A stretch of DNA of 64,000 nucleotides, taken from NCBI GenBank assembly GCA_017442825.1, contig JAFRYZ010000041.1, forward strand, positions 62,001 through 126,000, written 5' to 3'. The notes below the pieces were generated by a model that searched no databases, had not been told where the DNA came from, and saw only the letters and a program-made list of their open reading frames with translations. Origin of the DNA: Prevotella sp. (lineage in GTDB: Bacteria; Bacteroidota; Bacteroidia; Bacteroidales; Bacteroidaceae). This document shows positions 43,781 through 52,636 of the stretch, in pieces. The stretch's first letter is position 1; every line of letters starts with the position of its first letter. The position numbers were made by a program, and so were the translations under genes.

Positions 43781-44698
43781 ATGGCTATAAATAATCGAAA
43801 GAAAATTGCCTTGGCAATCCTTGAGAAGATGGGAGGCTACGTTTCTGCAATTTGTATGCAGAAATTCCTTTTCATCTATACAAGGATTAGCGGTGAACGA
43901 ATCTACGATTTTGTACCATATAAATATGGATGCTTCTCGTTTCAGGCCAATCAAGACCTTGTTTCTCTGTCAAAAAACGGATATATAACATCAGAGCAAA
44001 ACGAAGGAATGGAACGGGGGTATCGGTTGAACTATGAGGTGAACACAATGGGTGTTCTGGATATGTTTAATGTTGAAATCATTGATAAACTTTACAATGA
44101 TTTTGGGCAGATGAGCCAAGATGAACTAGTAGCCTACACATATCGTAAATGGCCTTATTCAGCTATCAATAGTGTAATAAAAGAAAAGTTGCTCAACAAA
44201 GAAGATTTGGCAAGAGTACAAGCCCAGAAGGACAGGTATGTTAGGACGGACCCAATGCTTTTTACGATAGGCTATGAGGGTTTTACTTTGGAATCTTATC
44301 TTCGTCAACTTATTTCTAATGATGTGCATGTTTTGTGTGATGTTCGAAAGAATGCTTTTAGTATGAAGTATGGCTTCTCGAAGGCTATTTTGAAAAAGGC
44401 ATGTGAGGGAATGGGTATTAAATACATCCATGTTTCTGAACTTGGCATAGAATCAGAACATCGACAAACGCTGAATACACAGCATGATTATGATGCTCTG
44501 TTTGAACAATATGAGCAAACTACACTTAGGAATAATTGGAAGTCTTTGATAGAGATACGCGAAATCATTTCTCAATATGACCGGGTCTGCCTGACCTGTT
44601 TTGAGAAAGACCCGAAGAAATGCCATCGTACAAGGATAGCACAAGCATTGATGCGCCTTCCAAATATTGATTACAAGTTTAACGAAATCTTATTATGA
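43781..44698 (+). CDS. DUF488 protein with Panacea/SocA-like N-terminal domain
   Basis: 305 residues from MAINNRKKIALAILEKMGGY; an earlier in-frame start at 43727 overlaps the promoter. The N-terminal 85 or so residues (MQKFLFIYTRISGERIYDFVPYKYGCFSFQANQDL) look like a Panacea/SocA-type domain, which elsewhere acts as antitoxin or chaperone. The C-terminal 130 residues are DUF488: FTIGYEGFTLESYLRQL, CDVRKNAFSMKYGFSK and the Cys-rich VCLTCFEKDPKKCHRTR. The biochemical role of DUF488 is not known to me. The stop codon overlaps the next start (ATGA). AT-rich relative to core genes. Confidence 0.65.
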   Translation: MAINNRKKIALAILEKMGGYVSAICMQKFLFIYTRISGERIYDFVPYKYGCFSFQANQDLVSLSKNGYITSEQNEGMERGYRLNYEVNTMGVLDMFNVEIIDKLYNDFGQMSQDELVAYTYRKWPYSAINSVIKEKLLNKEDLARVQAQKDRYVRTDPMLFTIGYEGFTLESYLRQLISNDVHVLCDVRKNAFSMKYGFSKAILKKACEGMGIKYIHVSELGIESEHRQTLNTQHDYDALFEQYEQTTLRNNWKSLIEIREIISQYDRVCLTCFEKDPKKCHRTRIAQALMRLPNIDYKFNEILL

Positions 44699-45546
44699 AA
44701 GAAAAGGTTTTGGTAACTGTGATGACTTATCCCGCTTTGTCAAATAAGCATTTTGAAACGGTTTGCACAGCGGGTTTCCGAGAAGATGGTAGTTGGATTC
44801 GTATTTTTCCCATTCCTTATCGTGTATTACTTGGAAGTGATGATGATAGACGTTATCATAAATGGCAATGGATAGAAGTGGACTTGGAACAAGACCTTGC
44901 TCATGATAGAAGACGTGAGAGTTATCATATCAAGAATATCGATTCATTAAAGTTATTGCAGCCTATTGACAAACGAGCAAATTGGGATTTACGGCTTAGT
45001 TGGGTACTTAAGAACAAGAAAGTTTATCGTAATATGACGGAACTTCTTGAAGAGACAAGGTTAAACGACACATCTTTAGCAGTTCTTAAACCATCAGAGA
45101 TTATTGATGTCATCTATGAAAAAGAAGATATGACTAAATTCCAAGAAAAACTAAAGAAACAAAAGAATAAGTATAAAGCAGAACTTCTTCAGATGAATCT
45201 ATTTGAAGACGAGCATGAAATGAGTGAAACTTTTCGTTTTGCAGAGAAAGTTCCATATAAGTTTAGTTACGTATTCACGACAGAAGATGGTAAGCAACGT
45301 ACATTAATGATAGAGGACTGGGAAACAGGCATGCTGTATCGTAATGTTTTTCAGTATTGTCATAATGAAAAAACCGCTTGCCATAAGGTCAGGGAAAAAT
45401 ATATGAATATGGCCAAAGAAAATATATACCTTTTCATGGGAACATCATTTGAATGGCACATGAAAAATGCCTCAGACCCTTATTTGATTATCGGTGTGTT
45501 TGCCCCGCCAAAAAAAGATGCCATACAAACGATATTAGATTTCTGA
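44695..45546 (+). CDS. Unassigned partner of the DUF488 protein
   Basis: 283 residues, charged, with no signal peptide or membrane helix. The N-terminus KVLVTVMTYPALSNKHFETVC, then GSWIRIFPIPYRVL and KWQWIEVDLEQDLAHDRRRE, looks like a beta-rich domain. The C-terminus has LFMGTSFEWH and PYLIIGVFAPPKK. I have seen similar proteins next to DUF488 genes and think they may belong to a dual-OB-fold family, but cannot confirm it. Translationally coupled to the DUF488 gene, so the two should act together. Candidate conflict or nucleic-acid-processing module; function unknown. Confidence 0.6.
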   Translation: MKEKVLVTVMTYPALSNKHFETVCTAGFREDGSWIRIFPIPYRVLLGSDDDRRYHKWQWIEVDLEQDLAHDRRRESYHIKNIDSLKLLQPIDKRANWDLRLSWVLKNKKVYRNMTELLEETRLNDTSLAVLKPSEIIDVIYEKEDMTKFQEKLKKQKNKYKAELLQMNLFEDEHEMSETFRFAEKVPYKFSYVFTTEDGKQRTLMIEDWETGMLYRNVFQYCHNEKTACHKVREKYMNMAKENIYLFMGTSFEWHMKNASDPYLIIGVFAPPKKDAIQTILDF

Positions 45547-45970
45547 GATTATTATGAAATTAATGCCTCTTCAAGAAAGGGCGAAACAATTAAGACTCGT
45601 CTTTTCTTGACTGATATAGTTATATAATACGGAACGGAGAAGTTTATTTGAACTACAAATTGAACGAGATATGTCGAAGACCCACTGACTAAAGGGAAGT
45701 AATGAAATGAAAAATCCTTTAGTCCTTTTAATCCATAAAAAAACAAGCTCTTCGGACGATAGCACCGATTTGACAGATAGATTTGTGTTATTCGTGCAAA
45801 GCGTGTTCAGAATAATTTTGACAAAGCCTCGAATTTGTGATAGCAACAGAAATTAAAAGTAAACAGAAAGAGAGTCAACAGAACGTAAAGCTAAGTACTA
45901 ACCAAAGTCAACCACAACTACAAATAAGACTCAAAGTACTCAACTAAAATCGTTAAAGTACGTACCAGAA
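45547..45970. other. AT-rich gap after the DUF488 module
   Basis: Only short minus-strand frames without support (45552-45846). I see no terminator, promoter or repeat of note until the hairpin cluster at 45974. Confidence 0.5.
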
Positions 45971-45973
45971 ATC

Positions 45974-46065
45974 GTACCAACGCTTGGTACTCTTCGTACC
46001 ACACTTTGGTAGCCTCCGTACCAAAGTGTGGTCGTTGGAAGACCAAAACTTGGTCGCATAGCGAC
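45974..46065. repeat. Cluster of four successive inverted repeats
   Basis: GTACCAA-CGC-TTGGTAC (45974-45990). A perfect 14-bp stem ACCACACTTTGGTA with a 7-base loop (45998-46032). GACCAA-AAAC-TTGGTC (46041-46055... last arm 46050-46055, loop three to four bases). GTCGC-ATA-GCGAC (46053-46065). Three of the four carry the ACCAA/TTGGT theme. It ends at the bidirectional terminator. Confidence 0.75.
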
Positions 46066-46097
46066 AAAAAAGCGGTCCGAGGCGGACCGCTTTTTGG
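46066..46097. terminator. Bidirectional terminator downstream of the pectate lyase gene
   Basis: AAAAAAGCGGTCCG-AGG-CGGACCGCTTTTT: nine G/C-rich pairs with A and T runs on both sides. Confidence 0.85.
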
Positions 46098-46241
46098 ATA
46101 TTTAATCGCGATTTTGAACTTCGTTCGAAATCGCTAACGTTGACTTCGTCTTCGTTTGTCACAACTCGGCCAAACAAGCAAACTTGATGGTTCTCGCTGC
46201 TCCAAACGTTTGGCAGAACTGGAGCAAGCTCCGTTCTGCTC
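46098..46241. other. Repeat-derived spacer after the pectate lyase gene
   Basis: TTAATCGCGATTTTG at 46102-46116 repeats the last codons and stop of the pectate lyase gene (46246-46260). CTCACTTAATCG at about 46236-46247 is the core of the manC promoter repeat on the opposite strand. TTCGTTCGAA-type palindromes fill the rest. No gene. Confidence 0.5.
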
Positions 46242-47939
46242 TCACTTAATCGCGATTTTGCGACCATTGAAGATATAGATACCCTTTTGCGTGGGTTTGC
46301 CACTCAGGCGGCGACCATCAATGCTGTACCATACGTTGTTGGGCGCTGGACGCTGGACGCTGATGATTTCGTCGATGCCGGTAACGGTTCCGCCTTCTTT
46401 GATTTGGAGGGTCGGACCTGCTCCTGTGCTGCTATCGGTCACGGCAGCAACGACATTGGAAGCACTATAGGCTGTGAGCGAATAGGAAGGCGAGAAAATG
46501 CTTTCCTTCTTGGAGCCGCTGTAGTCGGACTGTCCTTGACAGCCGCTAATCTTGATGCTGTAGTCGTTCTCTCCCGACGAGGAAGCAAACTTATAGTTCG
46601 AGCCCTTACCATTGAAGACGCAGTTCTGCACATAGATCTGTGCTTTATAGCCGATGCCGATGCAGTAGCTGGTGACGTCGCTGCCCCAATAGCAGTTGAC
46701 GAGATGAACTTTTCCAAAACGTACGCGCGGCATACGCTCACGGCAGCCTTTGTCCCACCAGCAACTGACGAACGTAGTGTTCAACTTGCCGTCGCTGCCT
46801 TCAGAGTCGCCACCACCCCACAGGTCGGAGAAACGATGGTCGTCGGAACCACCTGAGCCGCCTGACTTAGGAGCGATGAGATAGCGGAAGCGGCACCAGG
46901 ACACGCAGACGTTGTCGCTACTCTTGGTACAGTCGAAGTTGCCGTCAACACCATCCTGAAAGTCGCAATGGTCTACCCACATATTGGTACACCCCTCGAA
47001 CGAGAGGTTGTCGTTGCTGTCGATGTCGTAGGCACCGGCTCCCTTGAAGGTCAGGTTGCGAATGATGATGTTGCTGCACTTAGACAAGAGCAGTCCGCCG
47101 GCACTATTGTCACGCTTGCTGTTGTAGATGGTGGCACCGGGAAGTCCGTAGATGGTCTTGTTCTTTGCTCCTTCTACGCTGATGGGCGACGTGATGGTGA
47201 TGGTTCCCTTCACGTAGATGGTCTTTGCCGTCGTACCTTCCAAAGCCGACTTCAAGGCGCTGCTGCTGGTCACGGTCACGGGGTTTTTGTCGCCGCTGCC
47301 CGTCACGCTGGCGCCCCATCCCAACGGTTTGTTGGCATCGTAGGCAGAAAGGCTTGAACTGCCGCCTCCGGATTCGCCACCGCCAGATTCGCCTCCACCG
47401 GACTCACCTCCGCCCGACTCGCCTCCGCCCGAACCAGAAGTGGTCAACTTGAAGCCGTAGAAGCCCAGCTTGCTGGCTTCGCAATAGACATAGTAGGTGC
47501 TGCCACTCTTGACGGAGAAAGAGAAAGTGCCGTAGTACTTTGACGACTTCGTCGTGCCGTTATAGCCAGACATAGCCTTACCGTCTTCTATCACATAGAA
47601 TTTCTTGTCGGCATTCAGTACGACGGCAACCTCAAGGGTTCCTGCCTTGCTGACTTCGAACTTGTAGAACGTTCCTTTTGAAGGAATGGAAGAAGAGATG
47701 GTGGGATTGGAACCGTTTCCTTCGGTGAAAGCCTTGTATCCTGATACGCTGGAATTGGCTTTAGCCGTATTGAAGTTGTTGTCACCAGAAGCTCCGTAAG
47801 TCAATTTGATGCCGGAGACAGAGGTGATGGTACTGCCTGCCTTAGGTGCCGTACCTTCGGCAAGGGCATACGTTCCTTGTGCACAAACTGACACTACCCA
47901 TGCACACAGGAAAAGTGCCAAAAATGAAATCCTTTTCAT
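46242..47939 (-). CDS. Secreted pectate lyase (polysaccharide lyase family 1 type)
   Basis: 565 residues. A signal peptide (MKRISFLALFLCAWVVSVCAQ) and an N-terminal beta domain are followed by a linker of four GGGES units at about residues 173-197. The parallel beta-helix lyase domain has NLSFEGCTNMWVDHCDF, the calcium-site-like VDGNFDCTKSSDNVCVSWC, and the catalytic-Arg block RERMPRVRFGKVHLVNCYW. The tail is VWYSIDGRRL...GIYIFNGRKIAIK. It cleaves polygalacturonate by beta-elimination outside the cell. uxaC (62.2 kb) could handle downstream uronates. A promoter at 47983-48013 drives it. Confidence 0.92.
   Translation of the reverse strand: MKRISFLALFLCAWVVSVCAQGTYALAEGTAPKAGSTITSVSGIKLTYGASGDNNFNTAKANSSVSGYKAFTEGNGSNPTISSSIPSKGTFYKFEVSKAGTLEVAVVLNADKKFYVIEDGKAMSGYNGTTKSSKYYGTFSFSVKSGSTYYVYCEASKLGFYGFKLTTSGSGGGESGGGESGGGESGGGESGGGSSSLSAYDANKPLGWGASVTGSGDKNPVTVTSSSALKSALEGTTAKTIYVKGTITITSPISVEGAKNKTIYGLPGATIYNSKRDNSAGGLLLSKCSNIIIRNLTFKGAGAYDIDSNDNLSFEGCTNMWVDHCDFQDGVDGNFDCTKSSDNVCVSWCRFRYLIAPKSGGSGGSDDHRFSDLWGGGDSEGSDGKLNTTFVSCWWDKGCRERMPRVRFGKVHLVNCYWGSDVTSYCIGIGYKAQIYVQNCVFNGKGSNYKFASSSGENDYSIKISGCQGQSDYSGSKKESIFSPSYSLTAYSASNVVAAVTDSSTGAGPTLQIKEGGTVTGIDEIISVQRPAPNNVWYSIDGRRLSGKPTQKGIYIFNGRKIAIK
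47362..47437 (-). repeat. 15-bp coding repeat (GGGES linker)
   Basis: Five 15-base units encode GGGES-type repeats in the pectate lyase linker, diverged at third codon positions. This shows selection for the peptide rather than recent slippage. Confidence 0.8.
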
Positions 47940-47982
47940 CGTTTTTAGTGGTTTGTTTATCAGTAGATTACATTATTCGGTG

Positions 47983-48013
47983 CAAAGATAGAACAATAAA
48001 AATGAAGTGCCAA
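47983..48013 (-). promoter_or_regulatory. Promoter of the pectate lyase gene
   Basis: Minus-strand CTTG, 20 bases, TATCTTTG (complement at 47983-47990), 44 bases before the ATG. Confidence 0.6.
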
Positions 48014-48133
48014 GAAAAATGTCGTTTTTTTGTCTTTCATCCTACATACACCCTCGATGGTCGCAAGCTCAACGACAAACCGACAACAAAGGGCATCTAT
48101 ATCCATAATGGAAACAAGGTTGTGATAAAGTAG
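48002..48133 (+). pseudogene. Orphan C-terminal tail of a lost secreted protein
   Basis: An ATG at 48002 opens 43 codons; the last 29 or so (from 48044) read TYTLDGRKLNDKPTTKGIYI and HNGNKVVIK, followed by a stop. This is the same tail that ends the pectate lyase, endonuclease and LRR proteins in this window. No signal peptide or catalytic part is left and no promoter is seen on this strand. I read it as the 3' remnant of a deleted secreted-protein gene. Confidence 0.65.
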
Positions 48134-48233
48134 TAGCTCGCACCCTCCTGATTTAAGGGAGATTGTATATACCTGTAAAGGATATACGAAACATACATAT
48201 CATGATAAAAGCAAAAGAAAAATGTGTTTTTCT

Positions 48234-48264
48234 TTTGTTTTTTGTTCATTTAATAGTACTTTTG
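48234..48264 (+). promoter_or_regulatory. Promoter of hisG
   Basis: TTTG at 48234-48237, 19 bases, then TACTTTTG at 48257-48264. The ATG follows at 48287. Confidence 0.75.
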
Positions 48265-48286
48265 TATTTCATATTATAATAGCATT

Positions 48287-49138
48287 ATGTTAAGAATAGC
48301 AATACAATCGAAAGGTCGTCTGTATGACGACACAATGAACCTGTTGGCTGAAGCCGACATCAAGGTGCCCTCCAGCAAGCGCACGCTGCTGGTACAATCG
48401 ACCAATTTCCCCTTGGAGGTACTCTATCTTCGTGATGACGATATTCCAGAAAGCGTTGCAAGTGGGGTTGCCGACATTGGTGTGGTTGGCGAGAACGAGT
48501 TTGTTGAACGTGGAGAAGACGCACAAATCATCTCCCGCCTAGGTTTCTCTAGATGTCGCTTGTCTCTGGCTATCCCCAAGGAGTTCAATTATACTGGTCT
48601 GGAGTGGTTCAATGGACGAAAGATAGCGACCAGCTATCCGAACATCTTGCGCAACTTCATGAGCAGTAAAGGTATCAAAACGGATATCCACGTCATTACA
48701 GGTAGTGTAGAGATTAGTCCAGGTATTGGATTGGCAGACGGCATCTTCGATATCGTCAGTTCTGGAAGTACGTTGGTGAGCAACAACCTTCGTGAAGTTG
48801 AAACGGTAATGCAGAGCGAAGCCCTGCTCATTGGCAACTGGAAGATGGACGACGAGAAACACCAGATCCTAAACGAGATGCTATTCCGCTTCGATGCCGT
48901 GAAACAGGCAGAGGACAAGAAGTATGTTCGAATGAATGCGCCGAAAGCCAAACTGGAGGACATCATCAACGTGCTGCCAGGACTGAAGAGTCCGACGGTC
49001 ATCCCATTGGCTGACGAAGAATGGTGTTCGGTACATACAGTACTGGACCAGAAACGCTTTTGGGAAATTATAGGCAAACTGAAGGAGATGGGGGCACAGG
49101 GTATCCTTGTAACGCCAATCGAGAAGATGATTCTATAG
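48287..49138 (+). CDS. hisG: ATP phosphoribosyltransferase (long form)
   Basis: 283 residues, which includes the C-terminal regulatory domain of long HisG, so no HisZ is needed. LRIAIQSKGRLYDD and LADGIFDIVSSGSTL are the substrate sites. First step of histidine synthesis, joining ATP and PRPP, with feedback control expected through the C-terminal domain. First of hisG-hisD-hisC. Confidence 0.96.
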   Translation: MLRIAIQSKGRLYDDTMNLLAEADIKVPSSKRTLLVQSTNFPLEVLYLRDDDIPESVASGVADIGVVGENEFVERGEDAQIISRLGFSRCRLSLAIPKEFNYTGLEWFNGRKIATSYPNILRNFMSSKGIKTDIHVITGSVEISPGIGLADGIFDIVSSGSTLVSNNLREVETVMQSEALLIGNWKMDDEKHQILNEMLFRFDAVKQAEDKKYVRMNAPKAKLEDIINVLPGLKSPTVIPLADEEWCSVHTVLDQKRFWEIIGKLKEMGAQGILVTPIEKMIL

Positions 49139-49226
49139 GAAAGGGAGTTAAAGGGGAGTTAAAGGGGAGTTAAAAGGAAGTTAAAAGGAAGTTAAAGGGG
49201 AGTTAAAAGGGAGTTAAAAGGGAGAA
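49139..49226 (+). repeat. Purine-rich tandem repeat between hisG and hisD
   Basis: About eight copies of AGGGGAGTTAAA (11-13 bases, differing in the number of G and A) fill the spacer directly after the hisG stop. Each unit contains an AGGGGAG or AGGAAG core resembling a Shine-Dalgarno site. Confidence 0.85.
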
Positions 49227-49239
49227 AAAAGATAGATTA

Positions 49240-50532
49240 ATGATTATTTATAAATACCCGAAGAAGGAGCAATGGAAAGAGATTGTGGAACGCCCACACT
49301 TGGACGTTTCGCAGTTGAACGCCACCGTTTCTTCTGTTTTAGAAGACATCAAGGCAAATGGTGACAAGGCCGTCAAACATTATGAAGAGAAGTTCGACCA
49401 TGTTACCCTCGACCAGTTAGCCGTTTCTGAAAAGGAAATGGACGAGGCGTTACAGTTGGTTTCTAAAGAACTCTACCATGCGCTAGTACTCGCCCACGAC
49501 AATATTGCACGTTTCCATGCTGCACAGACTTTCGAAATTAAGAAGATTGAGACAGCTAAGGGCGTTACTTGTTGGCAGAAGAGTGTTGCCATAGAAAAGG
49601 TGGGTCTCTATGTTCCAGGCGGAACAGCCCCACTTTTCTCTACCGTACTGATGCTGGCCACACCTGCAAAGATTGCTGGTTGTCGAGAGATTGTGCTGTG
49701 CACTCCACCGAACAAGGAAGGGAAGGTGCATCCTGCTATCCTTGTCGCTGCCAAGATTGCCGGTGTCAACAAGATTTTCAAAGCTGGTGGTGTGCAGGCT
49801 ATCGGTGCCATGGCTTATGGAACGGAAAGCGTTCCGAAGGTATATAAGATTTTCGGACCGGGTAACCAGTATGTCATGGCAGCCAAACAACAGGTAAGCC
49901 TGCACGATGTAGCCATTGATATGCCGGCAGGACCGTCTGAAGTTTGTGTTATTGCCGATGAGACGAGCCGCGCCGACTTCGTTGCTGCCGACCTGCTGAG
50001 TCAAGCTGAACACGGAATCGACTCACAGGTATTGCTCATTACAACATCGAAAGATATGATTGAGCAAGTGAAAGAAGAAATTGCCCAACAATTAGAACAA
50101 CTCCCCAGAAAGGAAATTGCAGCCAAGTCACTCGAAAACAGTAGATTGGTATTGGTCAGTGACAAACAGGAGGCGATGGAACTGAGCAACGCTTATGCTC
50201 CAGAACACTTGATTCTAGCCACAGACGACTATGAGGAACTGGCTGAGAAGGTAGTCAACGCTGGTTCTGTGTTCCTTGGAAAGTATGCTTGTGAAAGTGC
50301 CGGAGACTATGCCAGCGGAACAAACCACACATTGCCTACTCACGGGTATGCACTCGCCTACAGCGGTGTAAACCTGGACAGTTACAACAGAAAAATTACT
50401 TTCCAAAACCTTACCGAAGAGGGGGTGCGCAATATCGGACCTGCCGTGGAATACATGGCTGCTGACGAACAATTGGATGCACACAAAAATGCGATGACGC
50501 TACGCCTGAAAGAAATCAACGCAAAACCATAA
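49240..50532 (+). CDS. hisD: Histidinol dehydrogenase
   Basis: 430 residues. [36 protein letters not shown] and [20 protein letters not shown] are the zinc/NAD and catalytic regions. It oxidises histidinol to histidine in two steps. Confidence 0.97.
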   Translation: MIIYKYPKKEQWKEIVERPHLDVSQLNATVSSVLEDIKANGDKAVKHYEEKFDHVTLDQLAVSEKEMDEALQLVSKELYHALVLAHDNIARFHAAQTFEIKKIETAKGVTCWQKSVAIEKVGLYVPGGTAPLFSTVLMLATPAKIAGCREIVLCTPPNKEGKVHPAILVAAKIAGVNKIFKAGGVQAIGAMAYGTESVPKVYKIFGPGNQYVMAAKQQVSLHDVAIDMPAGPSEVCVIADETSRADFVAADLLSQAEHGIDSQVLLITTSKDMIEQVKEEIAQQLEQLPRKEIAAKSLENSRLVLVSDKQEAMELSNAYAPEHLILATDDYEELAEKVVNAGSVFLGKYACESAGDYASGTNHTLPTHGYALAYSGVNLDSYNRKITFQNLTEEGVRNIGPAVEYMAADEQLDAHKNAMTLRLKEINAKP

Positions 50533-50552
50533 GTTCTCAACTCTCAACATAT

Positions 50553-51590
50553 ATGAAATTCTTACAAGAACTGGTACGTCCAAATATCTGGGCTTTGGCA
50601 CCCTACAGCAGTGCGCGCAACGAATACTCTGGAAAGGTAGCCCACGTTTTTCTCGATGCAAACGAGAATCCATACAACAAGCCTTTCAACCGTTACCCTG
50701 ATCCGTTGCAACTAGACCTGAAGCAGGAAATCTCGAAAGTCAAACGCGTGCCCGTGGCTAACATCTTCCTCGGCAACGGCTCCGATGAAGCTATCGACCT
50801 ACCCTACCGCATCTTCTGTCGCCCAGGAAAAGATAATGTGGTGGCTATTGAACCAACCTATGGTATGTATAAAGTTTGTGCCGACACTAACGACATTGAA
50901 TATCGACCAGTACTCTTGGATGAGCATTACCAGATTCAAGCAGACAGACTGCTTACTGCCTGTGACGAGAATACCAAAATCATCTGGCTTTGTTCTCCCA
51001 ATAATCCTACGGGCAATAATCTCATCCGCAATGAAATTGTAAAAGTGCTGGAACATTTCGAGGGTATTGTCATTGTAGATGAAGCCTACTCCGATTTCTC
51101 CGATGAGAAGACTTTCCGTTCAGAACTGGACAAATATCCAAATCTCATTGTGCTGAACACGCTGAGCAAGGCATGGGGATGTGCTGCTATCCGTTTGGGT
51201 ATGGCTTTCGCACATGAAGACATCATAGCCTTGTTTAATAAGGTGAAGTATCCATACAACGTGAATCTCCTCACCCAGAAGCAAGCCATAGAGGCACTCC
51301 ACTCAAGAGTTGAGGTTGAGGAATGGGTGCGTCTGTTACTCTTAGAACGTTCGAACATGATGAAAGCGTTTACCCTGTTACCTATTTGTGAGAAAGTTTA
51401 TCCGTCGGATGCCAACTTTTTCTTGGCAAAGATGACGGACGCTCAAGCCATCTATGACTATCTAGTAGAAAAGGGTATTATTGTCCGCAACCGTACGCGC
51501 ATACAATTGTGTCACGACTGTCTGCGCATCACCATCGGAACAAAAAGTGAAAATATAGAATTGCTGTCTGCACTGAGACAGTATAGTTAG
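50553..51590 (+). CDS. hisC: Histidinol-phosphate aminotransferase
   Basis: 345 residues. PLP fold [30 protein letters not shown] and the PLP Lys in [15 protein letters not shown]. It lies 20 bases after hisD. It ends ten bases from the convergent glycosyltransferase gene. hisB and the rest of the pathway are not in the window. Confidence 0.96.
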   Translation: MKFLQELVRPNIWALAPYSSARNEYSGKVAHVFLDANENPYNKPFNRYPDPLQLDLKQEISKVKRVPVANIFLGNGSDEAIDLPYRIFCRPGKDNVVAIEPTYGMYKVCADTNDIEYRPVLLDEHYQIQADRLLTACDENTKIIWLCSPNNPTGNNLIRNEIVKVLEHFEGIVIVDEAYSDFSDEKTFRSELDKYPNLIVLNTLSKAWGCAAIRLGMAFAHEDIIALFNKVKYPYNVNLLTQKQAIEALHSRVEVEEWVRLLLLERSNMMKAFTLLPICEKVYPSDANFFLAKMTDAQAIYDYLVEKGIIVRNRTRIQLCHDCLRITIGTKSENIELLSALRQYS

Positions 51591-51600
51591 GAGTGAAAAG

Positions 51601-52623
51601 CTAAGGCAGTTCCGAGAAACGGCGTTTTCCTTTCACATAGTACTGCCACAGTATAGAATAAGGTTGACGAGCCGGCATCTGTAAGGTGCAGACTCGTTTC
51701 TTTTTAATGGTTTCACGGTCAGCATCGAAGTCGTGCTTCCAACGCTGAAAATCACGGCGAGCACGGAAGATGGCTTTAAAGTCACCCACATTCCGATTAA
51801 CCATCAAGGTCTCGAAGGCAGCAACATAATCAAGGAACCAACGCCATCGCATCACCATCGATAGTTCTTTGTCAGGCAGATTCTTATATAACATCGTCAG
51901 GTTATTGCGGAAATTCAAATAGGTTTTCATCGGATTCGCCTTGGGCAATGTACCACCGCCTACGTGATACACCCTACTCTCAGGAACACACCAGACAGAA
52001 TAACCGTATTGATGCAAACGCCAACACAAATCTATCTCCTCATTATGTGCAAAAAAACGACCATCAAGACCGCCTACTTCCCAATAGACATGGCTACGAA
52101 TCAGCATGCAGGCCCCTGTAGCCCAAAGAATTTGGGCAGGTTTGTCATACTGACCAGAATCTTTCTCAACAGTATCGAAGAGTCTTCCTCTACAAAAAGG
52201 ATAACCAAAGCGGTCGAGAAAACCACCGCAAGCACCAGCATATTCAAAGGAAGACTTGTCGTGAACAGCCAATAGTTTAGGCTGGCAGGCAGCGACATTC
52301 GGATGAAGGTCCATGAAGTTGACCAATGGTTTCAACCATTGCGTTGTTACCTCTATATCGCTGTTTAACAGAACGTAATAATCGGCATCTACTTGTCGCA
52401 ATGCTTGATTATAACCTTCGGCAAAGCCCCAATTCTCTTCGAGTACGATTAAGCGTACCTCAGGATAATGCTGTTTCAGCCAATCAACAGAATCGTCAGT
52501 CGAGGCATTGTCGGCAACATAGACGACAGCATCTTCCCCAGAACAATTCAAAACACTGGGAAGATATTTCTCCATCATCTTCCTGCCGTTCCAATTCAAT
52601 ATGACTATGGCTACTTTTTCCAT
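51601..52623 (-). CDS. Family 2 glycosyltransferase
   Basis: 340 residues from MEKVAIVILNWNG; the open frame extends 16 codons further but without family similarity. GT-A fold: VVYVADNASTDDSVDWL, the DxD-like YVLLNSDIEVTTQWL, and EIDLCWRLHQYGYSVWC (acidic catalytic region). Rhamnosyl- or similar transferases have this layout. Probably acts on a cell-surface glycan; donor and acceptor unknown. It lies 13 bases after mtaB on the same strand. Confidence 0.88.
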   Translation of the reverse strand: MEKVAIVILNWNGRKMMEKYLPSVLNCSGEDAVVYVADNASTDDSVDWLKQHYPEVRLIVLEENWGFAEGYNQALRQVDADYYVLLNSDIEVTTQWLKPLVNFMDLHPNVAACQPKLLAVHDKSSFEYAGACGGFLDRFGYPFCRGRLFDTVEKDSGQYDKPAQILWATGACMLIRSHVYWEVGGLDGRFFAHNEEIDLCWRLHQYGYSVWCVPESRVYHVGGGTLPKANPMKTYLNFRNNLTMLYKNLPDKELSMVMRWRWFLDYVAAFETLMVNRNVGDFKAIFRARRDFQRWKHDFDADRETIKKKRVCTLQMPARQPYSILWQYYVKGKRRFSELP

Positions 52624-52636
52624 CTTCTTATATATA

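Noticed and set aside
45552-45846. Two minus-strand frames of 64 and 91 codons
   Set aside because: Low-complexity AT-rich translations with no start signals.
47846-48001. Longer start for the orphan tail frame
   Set aside because: These codons overlap the pectate lyase signal peptide on the other strand and its promoter; only the part after about 48044 shows protein similarity.
52450-52475. Another copy of the TACGATTAAG promoter repeat inside the glycosyltransferase gene
   Set aside because: Only about 11 bases match and they encode conserved protein; no TAnnTTTG follows.
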